Shown one piece after another: positions 1 to 7,908 of a stretch of DNA of 64,000 nucleotides (the stretch's first letter is position 1; each line of letters opens with the position of its first letter). Origin of the DNA: Reichenbachiella sp. 5M10. GTDB taxonomy: Bacteria; Bacteroidota; Bacteroidia; Cytophagales; Cyclobacteriaceae. Location: positions 372,001 through 436,000 of the forward strand of contig NZ_MDGR01000007.1 of assembly GCF_002742335.1 (NCBI RefSeq), read 5' to 3'. A program made the position numbers and the translations under genes. The notes under the pieces were generated by a model. The model saw nothing but the letters and a program-made list of their open reading frames with translations, was not told where the DNA came from and made no database searches.

Positions 1-2
1 TC

Positions 3-1187
3 TATGGTCCGAATGCAGAGACGGCTTTTGAGAGTCACATCGGTACGGATGGTGAGGTTTTTGAGCTTGGAGATGTTAGGATCAAACTCCTACATACCCC
101 AGGACACACCATGGAGAGCAGCACTTATTTGCTCTACGACGAGTCGGGTAGGGAACATGCGATATTCTCGGGGGACACTTTGTTTATCGGGGATGTAGGA
201 CGGCCTGATCTAGCGGTGAAGACGGATTTGACGCGAGAGGATTTGGCGAGTCATTTGTTCGATAGTTTGAGGGATAAAATTATGACTTTGCCAGACGAGG
301 TGATAGTCTATCCAGCGCATGGTGCTGGGTCGGCTTGTGGCAAGAACATGTCCAAGGAGACGTGGGATACGCTGGGCAACCAAAAGGAAGTAAACTACGC
401 ACTCAGAGCAGACATGACGCGTGAGGAGTTCATCAAAGAGGTGACTTCTGGGATTTTGCCTCCCCCACAGTACTTTGCCAAGAATGCCATGATGAATAAG
501 TCAGGCTATGACAGCATCGATGAGGTAATGGCCAAAGGAAATATAGCCTTGGATGTAGATGTTTTCGAAGCGATGGCCAACCACGAAGGTGCATTGGTGT
601 TGGATACGCGTAGCAAGACGGATTTTGTGGCGTCACACATTCCTAATGCTATATTCATCGGGATCGATGGGAGTTTTGCGCCATGGGTAGGTGCTTTGAT
701 TACGGATTTGAAACAACCGATCGTATTGGTGGCTGATGAGGGGCGTGAAGAGGAAGTCCTGACCAGACTTTCCCGCGTAGGGTATGACAATACGCTCGGA
801 TATCTCAAGGGAGGAATGACAGCTTGGAAACAAGCGGGCAAGGATACCGACAGTATCGAATCGGTCACTGCCGAGGAGCTAGAACAGCGCATGGCTAGTG
901 AGTCCATGACTGTGATGGATGCGCGCAAGCCAGGAGAGTATGCTTCAGAGCATGTCGATGGAGCTTTGTCGTTTCCTTTGGATTTCATCAATGGTCACAT
1001 GGACGAACTGGACAAGAATGAGAAATATTACATCCACTGTGCGAGTGGCTACCGGTCTGTCATCGCCAGCTCGATTCTAAAATCACGTGGTTTTTACAAT
1101 ATCGCGGACGTGGCAGGTGGATTTAAAGCCATACAGGAGACAGGAATCAAAAAGTCAGATTATGTTTGCCCTTCGACATTAAAGTAG
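3..1187 (+). CDS. MBL-fold hydrolase fused to two rhodanese domains (5' truncated by window start)
   Basis: The reading frame is open from the first bases of the window, so the N-terminus lies outside it; the internal ATG at 111 is not the true start. The visible part begins in a metallo-beta-lactamase fold: an HTPGHT metal-binding motif just before base 111, then a GDxxF...VGRPDL segment and a YPAHGAGSACG segment, as in ETHE1/persulfide-dioxygenase-like and sulfurtransferase fusions. Two rhodanese domains follow. The first has no cysteine where the active-site loop should be (it reads VADEGREEE) and is probably non-catalytic. The second has HCASGYRS with a catalytic-type cysteine. Known relatives oxidise glutathione persulfide or move sulfane sulfur. 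The two downstream rhodaneses and YeeE-type genes support a role in sulfide, thiosulfate or persulfide handling. The exact substrate is not shown. Confidence 0.85.
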   Translation, partial: YGPNAETAFESHIGTDGEVFELGDVRIKLLHTPGHTMESSTYLLYDESGREHAIFSGDTLFIGDVGRPDLAVKTDLTREDLASHLFDSLRDKIMTLPDEVIVYPAHGAGSACGKNMSKETWDTLGNQKEVNYALRADMTREEFIKEVTSGILPPPQYFAKNAMMNKSGYDSIDEVMAKGNIALDVDVFEAMANHEGALVLDTRSKTDFVASHIPNAIFIGIDGSFAPWVGALITDLKQPIVLVADEGREEEVLTRLSRVGYDNTLGYLKGGMTAWKQAGKDTDSIESVTAEELEQRMASESMTVMDARKPGEYASEHVDGALSFPLDFINGHMDELDKNEKYYIHCASGYRSVIASSILKSRGFYNIADVAGGFKAIQETGIKKSDYVCPSTLK

Positions 1188-1209
1188 GATCAATCAAAAG
1201 TTATTTACC

Positions 1210-1524
1210 ATGTACGAAAATATTGATGAAGAAGAATTTGCTGAGAAATTGGCCGCTGATGACAATGCTGTCTTGTTGGACGTGAGAACACAGCAGGAGT
1301 GGGATTCTGGCTATATCAAAGGAGCGATCTTGTTGGACTTTTTCAATCCAGAATTTCCTAAGGAAGTAGAGAAGCTTGACAAAGCCAAAAACTACTACAT
1401 CTACTGCCGCAGTGGTAACCGTAGTGGGCAGGCCTGTGGCCTCATGGAAGGCATGGGCTTTGCCGGGGAACTGTACAACTTAGAAGGTGGTGTGATGGCA
1501 TGGACTGGTGATTTGGAAGAGTAA
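1210..1524 (+). CDS. single-domain rhodanese sulfurtransferase
   Basis: A 104-residue protein that is one rhodanese domain. It has a DVRTQQEW segment near residue 25 and the active-site loop YCRSGNRSG near residue 65, so the persulfide-carrying cysteine and the arginines of the loop are present. No signal peptide is visible, so it is probably cytoplasmic. It starts 22 bp after the MBL/rhodanese fusion and is closed by a strong hairpin at 1548-1589, so the two genes probably form one transcript. The family moves sulfane sulfur between thiosulfate, persulfides and acceptor thiols. The physiological donor is not evident. Confidence 0.85.
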   Translation: MYENIDEEEFAEKLAADDNAVLLDVRTQQEWDSGYIKGAILLDFFNPEFPKEVEKLDKAKNYYIYCRSGNRSGQACGLMEGMGFAGELYNLEGGVMAWTGDLEE

Positions 1525-1547
1525 TCCACTACGCGAACAAGACACGA

Positions 1548-1589
1548 AAGAAAGCCTATTGCAACTTTGCAATAGGCTTTCTTGTTTTT
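1548..1589 (+). terminator. intrinsic terminator after the first rhodanese pair
   Basis: A perfect 17-bp inverted repeat (1548-1564 with 1567-1583) whose arms read AAGAAAGCCTATTGCAA and its complement, followed by a short T-rich stretch. It separates the first two genes from the rhodanese at 1659. Confidence 0.85.
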
Positions 1590-1658
1590 GCCCCACCGTA
1601 ACATATGTTACATTTTAGGGCAAACGGAGACTGTATTTTTGTAGAGTAAAAAAATAGA

Positions 1659-1994
1659 ATGATGGGGTTATTGGATTTATTAGGGTTCGGAAAAAAGAGT
1701 AAGGAAGTCATGGTGGAAGCATTGAAAGATGGTGCAGTGATCGTCGATGTACGGTCTCCTGCGGAGTTTCAGGGAGGACATGTCGCTGGAGCGCACAATT
1801 ATCCTTTGGATAGAATAGGTAGTCAGTTGGAGGGGCTTAAAGCTGCAGGGAAGCCAGTGGTATTCTGCTGTGCGAGTGGTATGCGAAGCGGGAGGGCTAC
1901 CTCTCAGGCCAAGTCTGCAGGGATCACTGCCTACAATGGGGGCGGATGGATGTCACTCAATGGTATAGTACAAGAATTGAAGGAATCTCACTGA
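1659..1994 (+). CDS. single-domain rhodanese sulfurtransferase
   Basis: A 111-residue rhodanese with a DVRSPAEF motif near residue 30 and the active-site loop CCASGMRSGRA, which has a double cysteine. Start choice is ambiguous: ATG-ATG at 1659/1662 gives M or MM. A hydrophobic LLDLLGFG stretch at the N-terminus is too short for a membrane segment. It lies between a terminator and the YeeE-type pair, with about 67 bp to the next gene. This is the third rhodanese gene in the cluster and probably delivers sulfane sulfur to or from the membrane transporters downstream; that role is inferred from context. Confidence 0.83.
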   Translation: MMGLLDLLGFGKKSKEVMVEALKDGAVIVDVRSPAEFQGGHVAGAHNYPLDRIGSQLEGLKAAGKPVVFCCASGMRSGRATSQAKSAGITAYNGGGWMSLNGIVQELKESH

Positions 1995-2061
1995 TTCGAT
2001 CTTGGGGAGGAAACTAATTTTAGCCGAAAGGTGTATTCCACAGTAAGCAAACGAGAAAAAA

Positions 2062-2628
2062 ATGATAGAATGGATAAGTCAGCCTTGGCCCTGGTATGTG
2101 GCTGGGCCTTTGATCGCCGTGGTGTTGGTGGTCTTGATGTATTTTGGGAAGCGATTTGGGATATCGAGCAATCTAGAGACGATGTGTTCCATAGCAGGAG
2201 CAGGGAGATTCGTGGATTATTTCAAAGTGGACTGGAAGGATAAAGTCTGGAATTTGGTATTCGTACTAGGGACATTGATTGGAGGCTATATCGCACATGA
2301 GTATTTGACACCAGATACTGCTGTCGCGATCTCCCAGTCTACGGTCGATAGCTTGAAGCAGTTTCAGATTATCGATGCTGGGGCAGATTATTTGCCCAAG
2401 GAACTCTTCTCTTGGGAGTCATTGTTCACGCTCAAGGGTGGTCTGTTGATGGTGTTGGGTGGTGTATTCGTAGGTTTTGGGACGCGCTACGCAGGTGGGT
2501 GTACATCGGGGCATGCGATCACGGGGCTCAGTAACCTTGAGTTACCATCACTGGTGGCTGTCATTGGTTTTTTTATAGGTGGATTGATCATGACGCATTT
2601 GGTCTTACCTCATTTATTGGCACTCTAA
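2062..2628 (+). CDS. YeeE/YedE-type sulfur transporter, first half
   Basis: A 188-residue integral membrane protein of the YeeE/YedE (DUF395, sulfur transport) family. It has a first hydrophobic segment at about residues 8-30, others in the middle, and the family signature FGTRYAGGCTSGHAITGL near residue 145 with a conserved cysteine, then a final membrane helix. In this family the conserved cysteines relay thiosulfate or sulfide through the membrane. The gene is half the length of fused TsuA-type proteins, and the next gene supplies the second half 13 bp later. An overlapping frame at 2031 is a shadow. Confidence 0.85.
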   Translation: MIEWISQPWPWYVAGPLIAVVLVVLMYFGKRFGISSNLETMCSIAGAGRFVDYFKVDWKDKVWNLVFVLGTLIGGYIAHEYLTPDTAVAISQSTVDSLKQFQIIDAGADYLPKELFSWESLFTLKGGLLMVLGGVFVGFGTRYAGGCTSGHAITGLSNLELPSLVAVIGFFIGGLIMTHLVLPHLLAL

Positions 2629-2641
2629 AACACGACACAAG

Positions 2642-3055
2642 ATGAAATTTATCAAATATTTATTGACAGGTATATTTTTTGGAATCGTGCTGAGTAAGTC
2701 GGAAGTGATCTCATGGTACCGCATCTATGAGATGTTTCGGTTCGAGTCCTTTCATATGTATGGCGTGATTGGATCGGCAGTAGTCGTGGGGGCTATCTCT
2801 ATTTTATTGATCAAGAAGCTTCAGCTCAAAGGGATGAATGGCCAGTTCATGAATCTTAAACCCAAGGAAAATGGGTTCAAGGCATTGCTATTTGGAGGGA
2901 CGATCTTTGGATTAGGTTGGGCGATGACGGGTGCGTGTCCGGGTCCGATGTTTATCATCGTGGGACATGGTGCTCCTGTGTTTTTGGTGGTGATTCTGAG
3001 CGCTACGATTGGAGCATTCCTCTATGGAGCAGTGAAGAAGTACTTGCCACATTGA
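2642..3055 (+). CDS. YeeE/YedE-type sulfur transporter, second half
   Basis: A 137-residue membrane protein with about four hydrophobic segments and the family motif GLGWAMTGACPGP near residue 98, which carries the conserved cysteine of the second YeeE repeat. It follows its partner by 13 bp, so the two are translated together and probably form one transporter from two subunits, as in other split YeeE/YedE pairs. The rhodaneses upstream fit uptake or export of thiosulfate, sulfide or another sulfane species. It ends shortly before an intrinsic terminator. Confidence 0.85.
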   Translation: MKFIKYLLTGIFFGIVLSKSEVISWYRIYEMFRFESFHMYGVIGSAVVVGAISILLIKKLQLKGMNGQFMNLKPKENGFKALLFGGTIFGLGWAMTGACPGPMFIIVGHGAPVFLVVILSATIGAFLYGAVKKYLPH

Positions 3056-3083
3056 TAGTAGACGGTAGTGAATTAAACATATC

Positions 3084-3118
3084 AAAGTCCACAGGCTATT
3101 TGCCTTGTGGACTTTTTT
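3084..3118 (+). terminator. intrinsic terminator closing the sulfur cluster
   Basis: A hairpin with arms AAAGTCCACAGGC and GCCTTGTGGACTTT (one bulged base) followed by six T residues, placed 28 bp after the second YeeE-type stop codon. Confidence 0.8.
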
Positions 3119-3175
3119 GTGGAAGGATGATGGGTGGGTATATTTAAGTTTTAATCCCAAAAGTGTGAAAATGAT

Positions 3176-3652
3176 ATGCAGCCAAGAATAGAACAATTGG
3201 AAGAGAAGAAGCTCGTAGGCGTGCGACTCAAGATGAGTATGGCCAACAACCGTACGGGGCAACTTTGGGGTTCATTCATGCCTAGGAGGAGTGAAATCAA
3301 AAACAGCTTGACTAAGGACGTGGTGTCCATGCAGATATACGATGCTACCCACTTCTTGAATTTTAATCCCCAGCGTGAGTTTGAGAAGTGGGCGACTACT
3401 GAGGTTTCTGATTTTGGGATGATCCCCGAAGGGATGGAGTCTTTCGTTTTGCCAGGAGGAGCGTATGCGGTATTCGACTACAAGGGGTCCAGCGCAGATC
3501 ACAGTGTTTTTGAGTACATTTTCGGGAGATGGTTGCCCAATTCGCGCTACGAATTGGACGATAGGCCGCATTTTGAAGTCTTGGGAGCGAAGTATAAGAA
3601 CAACGATCCAGACTCGGAAGAAGAGATTTGGATTCCCATCAAGCGTGTCTAA
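3176..3652 (+). CDS. GyrI-like / effector-binding domain protein
   Basis: A 158-residue stand-alone GyrI-like (AraC effector-binding-type) domain. Sequence support: a start in which MQPRIEQLEEKKLVGVR forms the first strand, an LWGSFMPR segment, a central FVLPGGAYAVFDYKG strand-turn-strand, and the terminal EEEIWIPI strand typical of the family. No DNA-binding domain is attached, so it is more likely a small-molecule-binding or gyrase-inhibitor-like protein than a regulator. It stands alone between a terminator and a convergent gene. Its ligand is unknown. Confidence 0.75.
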   Translation: MQPRIEQLEEKKLVGVRLKMSMANNRTGQLWGSFMPRRSEIKNSLTKDVVSMQIYDATHFLNFNPQREFEKWATTEVSDFGMIPEGMESFVLPGGAYAVFDYKGSSADHSVFEYIFGRWLPNSRYELDDRPHFEVLGAKYKNNDPDSEEEIWIPIKRV

Positions 3653-3669
3653 AAAATCTTGCCGCTCAA

Positions 3670-4323
3670 CTAGTCTTCGATTCTGATCTCGTCAGAGAGT
3701 TCGTTGGTGTCGTCCTCTCGTACGATGAAACCATTGGCTAGCAGCAAATCTTTGCACTTGAGCACGGCATTTGCCAACCCTTTGGCTGTTTGGTTGCTTT
3801 TGATTCCTTCTACTACCAGTCCGACTACTTCGTTCCAGTCGTTTTCTTGGATTTTGGCGTTGATACCTTTGTCTCCGAGGACTTGGACTTGATGTTCCAG
3901 TTCGCTCACATAGATGAGTATGCCCGTCCTGTCTATGGTCGTGAAGACCTCTTCTTGCAAGAACATGTCACGAGCCTTGGTCAATACACGGTGTGCGATG
4001 ACGCCATCTGGGATGAAGCTGAGACGTAGGGAAGGCACGAAAGTCAATAGAATAAATCCGAGCGCCATCAAAGCGAATAGATAGATGCTGGTGTAGAGTA
4101 TAGTGAAGTTTTCGGGCAGGAGCCATAGCCATGACATGGTCCCGAGGATCACTAACCCTGCTACACCGAGGATGGCGGATAGTTTCCAAGCCGCTTCGTT
4201 GTACTCGTCGCTGTTTCGTGCAAAATAGATGACGATCTCTCCCGAAGATTCATTTTCGAGACTTTGTATAGCTTCTTTGACGATCTGTTTGTCGTCTTCT
4301 GAGAATGTAAATTTCTTTTTCAT
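3670..4323 (-). CDS. TPM-domain membrane protein
   Basis: A 217-residue protein starting at the ATG at 4323 (MKKKFTFSEDD). A longer in-frame extension exists upstream but would run into the neighbouring gene and is low-complexity, so I reject it. The N-terminal part has an ESSGEIVIYFARN segment as in TPM (TLP18.3/Psb32/MOLO-1) domains. Two membrane helices lie at about residues 45-105, followed by a TPM-like C-terminal part with TGILIYVSELEHQVQVLGD. It lies 28 bp after the Gly-rich TPM gene and is probably cotranscribed with it. TPM proteins are widely paired with LemA; their biochemical role is poorly defined. Confidence 0.8.
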   Translation of the reverse strand: MKKKFTFSEDDKQIVKEAIQSLENESSGEIVIYFARNSDEYNEAAWKLSAILGVAGLVILGTMSWLWLLPENFTILYTSIYLFALMALGFILLTFVPSLRLSFIPDGVIAHRVLTKARDMFLQEEVFTTIDRTGILIYVSELEHQVQVLGDKGINAKIQENDWNEVVGLVVEGIKSNQTAKGLANAVLKCKDLLLANGFIVREDDTNELSDEIRIED

Positions 4324-4351
4324 GATAGGATGTCTATGATTGGGAATAATA

Positions 4352-5233
4352 CTACCAGCCGCCGGATGCGCCACCGCCTCCGAAGCTGCCGCCTCCACCA
4401 GAGAAGCCACCGCCCCCTCCGAAACCGCCGCCGAATCCTCCGCTGCTGCCATAGAATCCGCCACCACCGTAGTAGGTGCCTCCACCACTGCTGCCTCCAC
4501 CGCCTCTGCTGCCGATTCCGAATATCAAGGAAATCACAAATGCGATCACTGCAAATACGATACTGCTAAAGATATAGCCCACTACGAGGGCAAGTACGAT
4601 GGAGATGGCTGTCTTGACAAACTTGTTTTTGATCATGCCACTGATCACACTGACGATGAATGCGGCGATCAGTACGCCTCCAAAGGAGTTGGAGTTTCTT
4701 TTGCCACTCTGCTGGGCTTGGGTGACGGCTGGGAGGTCTTCGCCTTCGGCAAGCTGGATGATGGCGTCTACTCCTTCGTCTATGCCTGTGGTGAATTTGC
4801 CATTGCGAAACTCGGGTACGATGATGTTGTCTACGATACGTTTGGCATAGATGTCGGGGATGGCTCCTTCGAGCCCATAGCCCACTTCGATACGTACTTT
4901 TCTGTCATTTTTTGCGACGAGCAACAATACGCCATCGTCGATCCCTTCTCTACCCAGTGCCCATGCCTCTACGACACGGATGCTATACTGCTCGATGGTC
5001 TCGGGACTAGTAGTTGGGACGATGAGTACAGCGATCTCACTGCCTGTGGATGTCCTGAACTGGCCGAGTTTGTCCTCTATGTAACCGATCTCCGCCGGAG
5101 TAAGAGTGGCGGTTTGGTCGATGACCTGTCGGGTGAGTTCGGGGATGGCTACATCGTCCTGTGCGAGCACAAAAAAGTGGGTAAAAATGAAACCCGTCAG
5201 GACAAAAAGAGTTTTAATATTCTTGATTTTCAT
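4352..5233 (-). CDS. secreted TPM-domain protein with Gly-rich tail (YgcG-like)
   Basis: A 293-residue protein with a signal peptide ending around LAQ (residues 1-24). A TPM domain spans about residues 30-160, including LTPAEIGYIEDKL, a GIDDGVLLLVAKNDRKVRIEVG core and a final GIDEGVDAI helix. Two close membrane segments follow at about residues 185-240, then a tail of almost only Gly, Ser, Phe and Tyr. This is the usual plan of YgcG-like partners of LemA. Because of the Gly/Ser tail the complementary strand also carries a long open frame (4340-5242), which I treat as a shadow. Confidence 0.85.
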   Translation of the reverse strand: MKIKNIKTLFVLTGFIFTHFFVLAQDDVAIPELTRQVIDQTATLTPAEIGYIEDKLGQFRTSTGSEIAVLIVPTTSPETIEQYSIRVVEAWALGREGIDDGVLLLVAKNDRKVRIEVGYGLEGAIPDIYAKRIVDNIIVPEFRNGKFTTGIDEGVDAIIQLAEGEDLPAVTQAQQSGKRNSNSFGGVLIAAFIVSVISGMIKNKFVKTAISIVLALVVGYIFSSIVFAVIAFVISLIFGIGSRGGGGSSGGGTYYGGGGFYGSSGGFGGGFGGGGGFSGGGGSFGGGGASGGW

Positions 5234-5256
5234 TGCAGCTAAATTAGCTAGATTTG
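5223..5256 (+). promoter_or_regulatory. candidate -33/-7 promoter for lemA
   Basis: TAGATTTG at 5249-5256 matches the Bacteroidota -7 consensus TAnnTTTG exactly. A TTG lies 23 bp upstream at 5223-5225, inside the divergent TPM gene. The predicted leader before the lemA start at 5276 would be about 10-15 nt. Confidence 0.4.
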
Positions 5257-5268
5257 TTGCTTAACCAA
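5239..5268 (-). promoter_or_regulatory. candidate -33/-7 promoter for the TPM genes
   Basis: On the minus strand a TTG (5268-5266) is followed after 19 bp by TAATTTAG (5246-5239), one mismatch from the Bacteroidota -7 consensus TAnnTTTG. The box ends only 5 bp before the TPM start codon, so the mRNA would be nearly leaderless. The call rests on pattern matching in AT-rich DNA. Confidence 0.35.
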
Positions 5269-5275
5269 TAAGAAC

Positions 5276-5869
5276 ATGAGTAAAAAGTCGTATATCATAA
5301 TAGGAGTCATTGTTGTAGGCATATTCTTGATTTACAGCAGTATCAAAGGAACGTTCAATAGTATGAACCGTGGCGAACAGGGGGTCAAAAGCCAGTGGGC
5401 CAAGGTAGAATCGCAGTATCAACGACGGTCGGACTTGATCCCCAACTTGGTGAGTGTGGTCAAAGGCTATGCGGATCATGAGAAGAGCACGCTAGAGGCG
5501 GTCATCAATGCCAGAGCCAAAGCGACAAGTACGACGATCGACCCATCCAACTTGGATGCTGCTTCGATTCAGAAGTTTCAGGCGGCACAGAGTGAGTTGT
5601 CCTCGTCACTGTCGAGACTGCTTGTGTCGGTGGAGCGCTACCCTGATTTGAAGGCCAACAAGAACTTCTCCGAACTACAGGCGCAGCTCGAAGGGACAGA
5701 AAATAGAATAGCTGTAGAGCGCAATCGATTCAATGATGCGGTCAATGCCTACAATATATTGGTCACGGACTTTCCGGGTAGGATTTATGCAGGAATCTTT
5801 GGCTTCAAAGAGAAGGGCTACTTCCAGTCTGATGCAGGTGCAGAGAAAGCACCCAAAGTGGAGTTTTAA
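5276..5869 (+). CDS. lemA: LemA family protein
   Basis: A 197-residue LemA protein. It has one N-terminal membrane helix (about residues 5-24), then the family core: a QWAKVESQYQRRSDLIPNLV segment, the long ARAKAT helix, ENRIAVERNRFNDAVNAYN and the terminal FGFKEKGYFQ. The domain forms a helical bundle outside or on the membrane, and its molecular function is not settled. In many bacteria lemA sits in the same operon as TPM genes. Here it is head to head with them and separated by only 42 bp. A terminator follows. Confidence 0.93.
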   Translation: MSKKSYIIIGVIVVGIFLIYSSIKGTFNSMNRGEQGVKSQWAKVESQYQRRSDLIPNLVSVVKGYADHEKSTLEAVINARAKATSTTIDPSNLDAASIQKFQAAQSELSSSLSRLLVSVERYPDLKANKNFSELQAQLEGTENRIAVERNRFNDAVNAYNILVTDFPGRIYAGIFGFKEKGYFQSDAGAEKAPKVEF

Positions 5870-5888
5870 AGAATTGAAATGTACTGGA

Positions 5889-5927
5889 AAAGCGTCGGTA
5901 GGAGAAACTCTTGCTGACGCTTTTTTG
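5889..5927 (+). terminator. intrinsic terminator after lemA
   Basis: Outer arms AAAAGCGTC (5889-5897) and GACGCTTTT (5917-5925) enclose partly paired bases and are followed by further T residues. Confidence 0.75.
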
Positions 5928-5995
5928 TTTGCAGTCTAGTGATGGAGTAGCACGTCGTTGCTTCAATCTGGTAGAACAATAAAATAAAGAAATAC

Positions 5996-6292
5996 ATGGC
6001 GACATTTTCAGATATGATCAATAGTGACCAACCGGTGTTGGTGGATTTTTATGCAGACTGGTGTGGACCTTGCCAAATGATGGCTCCTGTGTTGGCCGAG
6101 TTATCTACAGAGCTCGGCGACAAGGGGAAAGTCATCAAGGTCGATGTGGACAAGAATCAAAAAGCCTCGCAGGTGTACAAGATTCAAAGCATCCCGACGC
6201 TGATCTTGTTCAAGAAAGGCAAAATCCTCTGGCGCCACTCCGGTACAGCCGACAAGGGGCAGCTCAAGACACTGATCGAGTCGCACGCTTAG
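5996..6292 (+). CDS. thioredoxin family protein
   Basis: A 98-residue thioredoxin-fold protein with the classical active site WCGPC (C23 and C26) in VLVDFYADWCGPCQMM and the cis-proline motif IQSIPTLILFKKG. No signal peptide is present, so it acts in the cytoplasm as a dithiol reductant or disulfide-exchange protein. It is slightly shorter than typical TrxA. It ends 3 bp before the convergent porin gene. Nothing nearby indicates a dedicated partner, although the sulfur cluster is 3 kb away. Confidence 0.9.
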   Translation: MATFSDMINSDQPVLVDFYADWCGPCQMMAPVLAELSTELGDKGKVIKVDVDKNQKASQVYKIQSIPTLILFKKGKILWRHSGTADKGQLKTLIESHA

Positions 6293-6295
6293 TGG

Positions 6296-7579
6296 CTAGA
6301 AGTCGAAGAAGACACCGAAACTGACCCGTTGTGCAGCGCGGGATTGGTCGATGTGCTGCAGGGTGCCTTGGTCAGTATAAATCGTGCCGTCGTACTGAAT
6401 GTCGCGGTTGCCGAGGTTGTACTCAATCCCAAAACTCAGTCCAGGGGTGGGATCGTACATGAGGTTGAGGACGAGGTAGTAGTGGTTGAGCTTGACGGAG
6501 GTGTCGGTAGCGAGGTAGCCAGGTTCATCGATTTCGATGTTGGTGATCTTGTCTGTTTTGAAATCAGAAAGTCCCAGCACAAGGTTGCAGTGCCAGTGAG
6601 AGAGAAACCAGTATTCGTAGGAGATCCATGAGCCGAATACGGGGATGGCGGCTATCTCGCCATTGCCAGTAGGGACGCCATCGTAGTTGCGACCACCGAA
6701 GGAGGCCAGGTAGCTAGCGATGCCCTTGCCCGCGACGAATTGAAACTGTAGCGCATTGGTTTTGGTCGCATGGGTTTGGATATAGCCCGAGAGCGCAGCG
6801 CCATAGCCAGGGACAGACTGGTTGTCTCCGGCATAGTCGTAGCTGAGGTGGCGGTAGATTGTGGAGAGGCGGAGGTAGTGCTTGCCAAACTGTTTTTTGG
6901 CTGCAGCGATGAGATCAGGCATGACCGCATAGGTCGGGGTTATCTCGGGAGCTACTTCTTCGTTGAACTGAAACTCTGCGCCAGGGTTTTCCAGTGCAAA
7001 TTCGTAGGTCCATTGGTTTGAATCCTTGTGATAAAACTTGATTTGAGGAGCGCGTCTCCATACTCCTGAGGGAGGACCGTCCCAGTCCAGTACATTGGGC
7101 CAGATGTCTTTGTCCCCAAAGACACTCCAGTCCAGTCCAATGTGTACGAAGCGATAGTCGAACCACGCGTTGCGCAGGCGAAAGTGTCCATTGCCTCCCC
7201 AAAAGTCTCCTTCAAGATACCCTATAAAGTCACCCTTTTCTGTTTTTCGTTTGCTCCAGAGTCTGACTTGGGTTTGGCTGAGGTCCATGGCAAATCGTTT
7301 GCGGTTGTCTGTTCCCCATACGTCGATCTGTCCGACATTGAAGGTTTCTTGGTCCTGTAGCCCTCCAGTGATGTCATAGATGCCATTGAGCTTGGCCTTG
7401 ACCAAGAGAAAACCTTCCCATGCAGGTTGATCATTGATTTGTTGGTCTGAGCGCCAGTTGAGTATAGGGAGTTTGGCAAACGAGTACAGGTTTGTGTCGA
7501 AAGTCTTGCCGCTACTGGCTTGCCCCTGGCATATCCAGGAGAGAGGGAGTAGCACGAGAGTAATGATGAGCCCTTTCAT
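6296..7579 (-). CDS. DcaP-like trimeric outer membrane porin
   Basis: A 427-residue protein with a signal peptide (MKGLIITLVLLPLSWICQGQ). It is a long beta-barrel with alternating aromatic and polar strands and a C-terminal strand ending in phenylalanine (FGVFFDF), the usual outer membrane assembly signal. The segments GTDNRKRFAMDLSQTQVRLW and EGDFWGGNGHFRLRNAW resemble DcaP-family porins, which pass anionic or dicarboxylate-like solutes. The promoter side faces the tRNA gene. It is probably a single-gene unit. The family call rests on motif memory, so the substrate is open. Confidence 0.75.
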   Translation of the reverse strand: MKGLIITLVLLPLSWICQGQASSGKTFDTNLYSFAKLPILNWRSDQQINDQPAWEGFLLVKAKLNGIYDITGGLQDQETFNVGQIDVWGTDNRKRFAMDLSQTQVRLWSKRKTEKGDFIGYLEGDFWGGNGHFRLRNAWFDYRFVHIGLDWSVFGDKDIWPNVLDWDGPPSGVWRRAPQIKFYHKDSNQWTYEFALENPGAEFQFNEEVAPEITPTYAVMPDLIAAAKKQFGKHYLRLSTIYRHLSYDYAGDNQSVPGYGAALSGYIQTHATKTNALQFQFVAGKGIASYLASFGGRNYDGVPTGNGEIAAIPVFGSWISYEYWFLSHWHCNLVLGLSDFKTDKITNIEIDEPGYLATDTSVKLNHYYLVLNLMYDPTPGLSFGIEYNLGNRDIQYDGTIYTDQGTLQHIDQSRAAQRVSFGVFFDF

Positions 7580-7688
7580 AAGTCGTCCGTTGTTCGGTAA
7601 GGGGTAGTGAATAGTAATTTAGTATAATCCACAAAAAATCTTGCGAAAAAATGAATTTGGTCGGATGACTTTTTAGATTTGATATACT

Positions 7689-7760
7689 GGCCCTGTAGTT
7701 CAACGGATAGAATAGTCGTTTCCTAAACGATTGATCCAGGTTCGATCCCTGGCGGGGCTA
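7689..7760 (+). tRNA. tRNA-Arg (anticodon CCU)
   Basis: The 72-nt cloverleaf closes well. The acceptor stem is GGCCCTG with CGGGGCT (two G-U pairs), the D arm GTTC/GAAT, the anticodon arm GTCGT/ACGAT with loop TTCCTAA (anticodon CCT), and the T arm CCAGG/CCTGG with loop TTCGATC. The discriminator base is A at 7760 and CCA is not encoded. It reads AGG codons. It marks the left edge of the amino-sugar utilization locus. Confidence 0.95.
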
Positions 7761-7908
7761 CTTGATTTTCGTTTTTGGCTTGTTTTGGTCTTGGAAGAAC
7801 TAACTCAAAGATAGGTGTGCTGATAGTAGTGGGTAAAAAATGTTCCATTACTATATGTTGTAGCAAAGGAACATTTTTACGTGTTAGTTTTTTAGCCGAT
7901 GTATGGAT

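Noticed and set aside
4340-5242. 300-residue open frame on the plus strand
   Set aside because: It is the mirror of the Gly/Ser-rich TPM gene on the minus strand, which has a signal peptide and a TPM domain. The plus frame is low-complexity Ala/Ser/Thr and has no motif.
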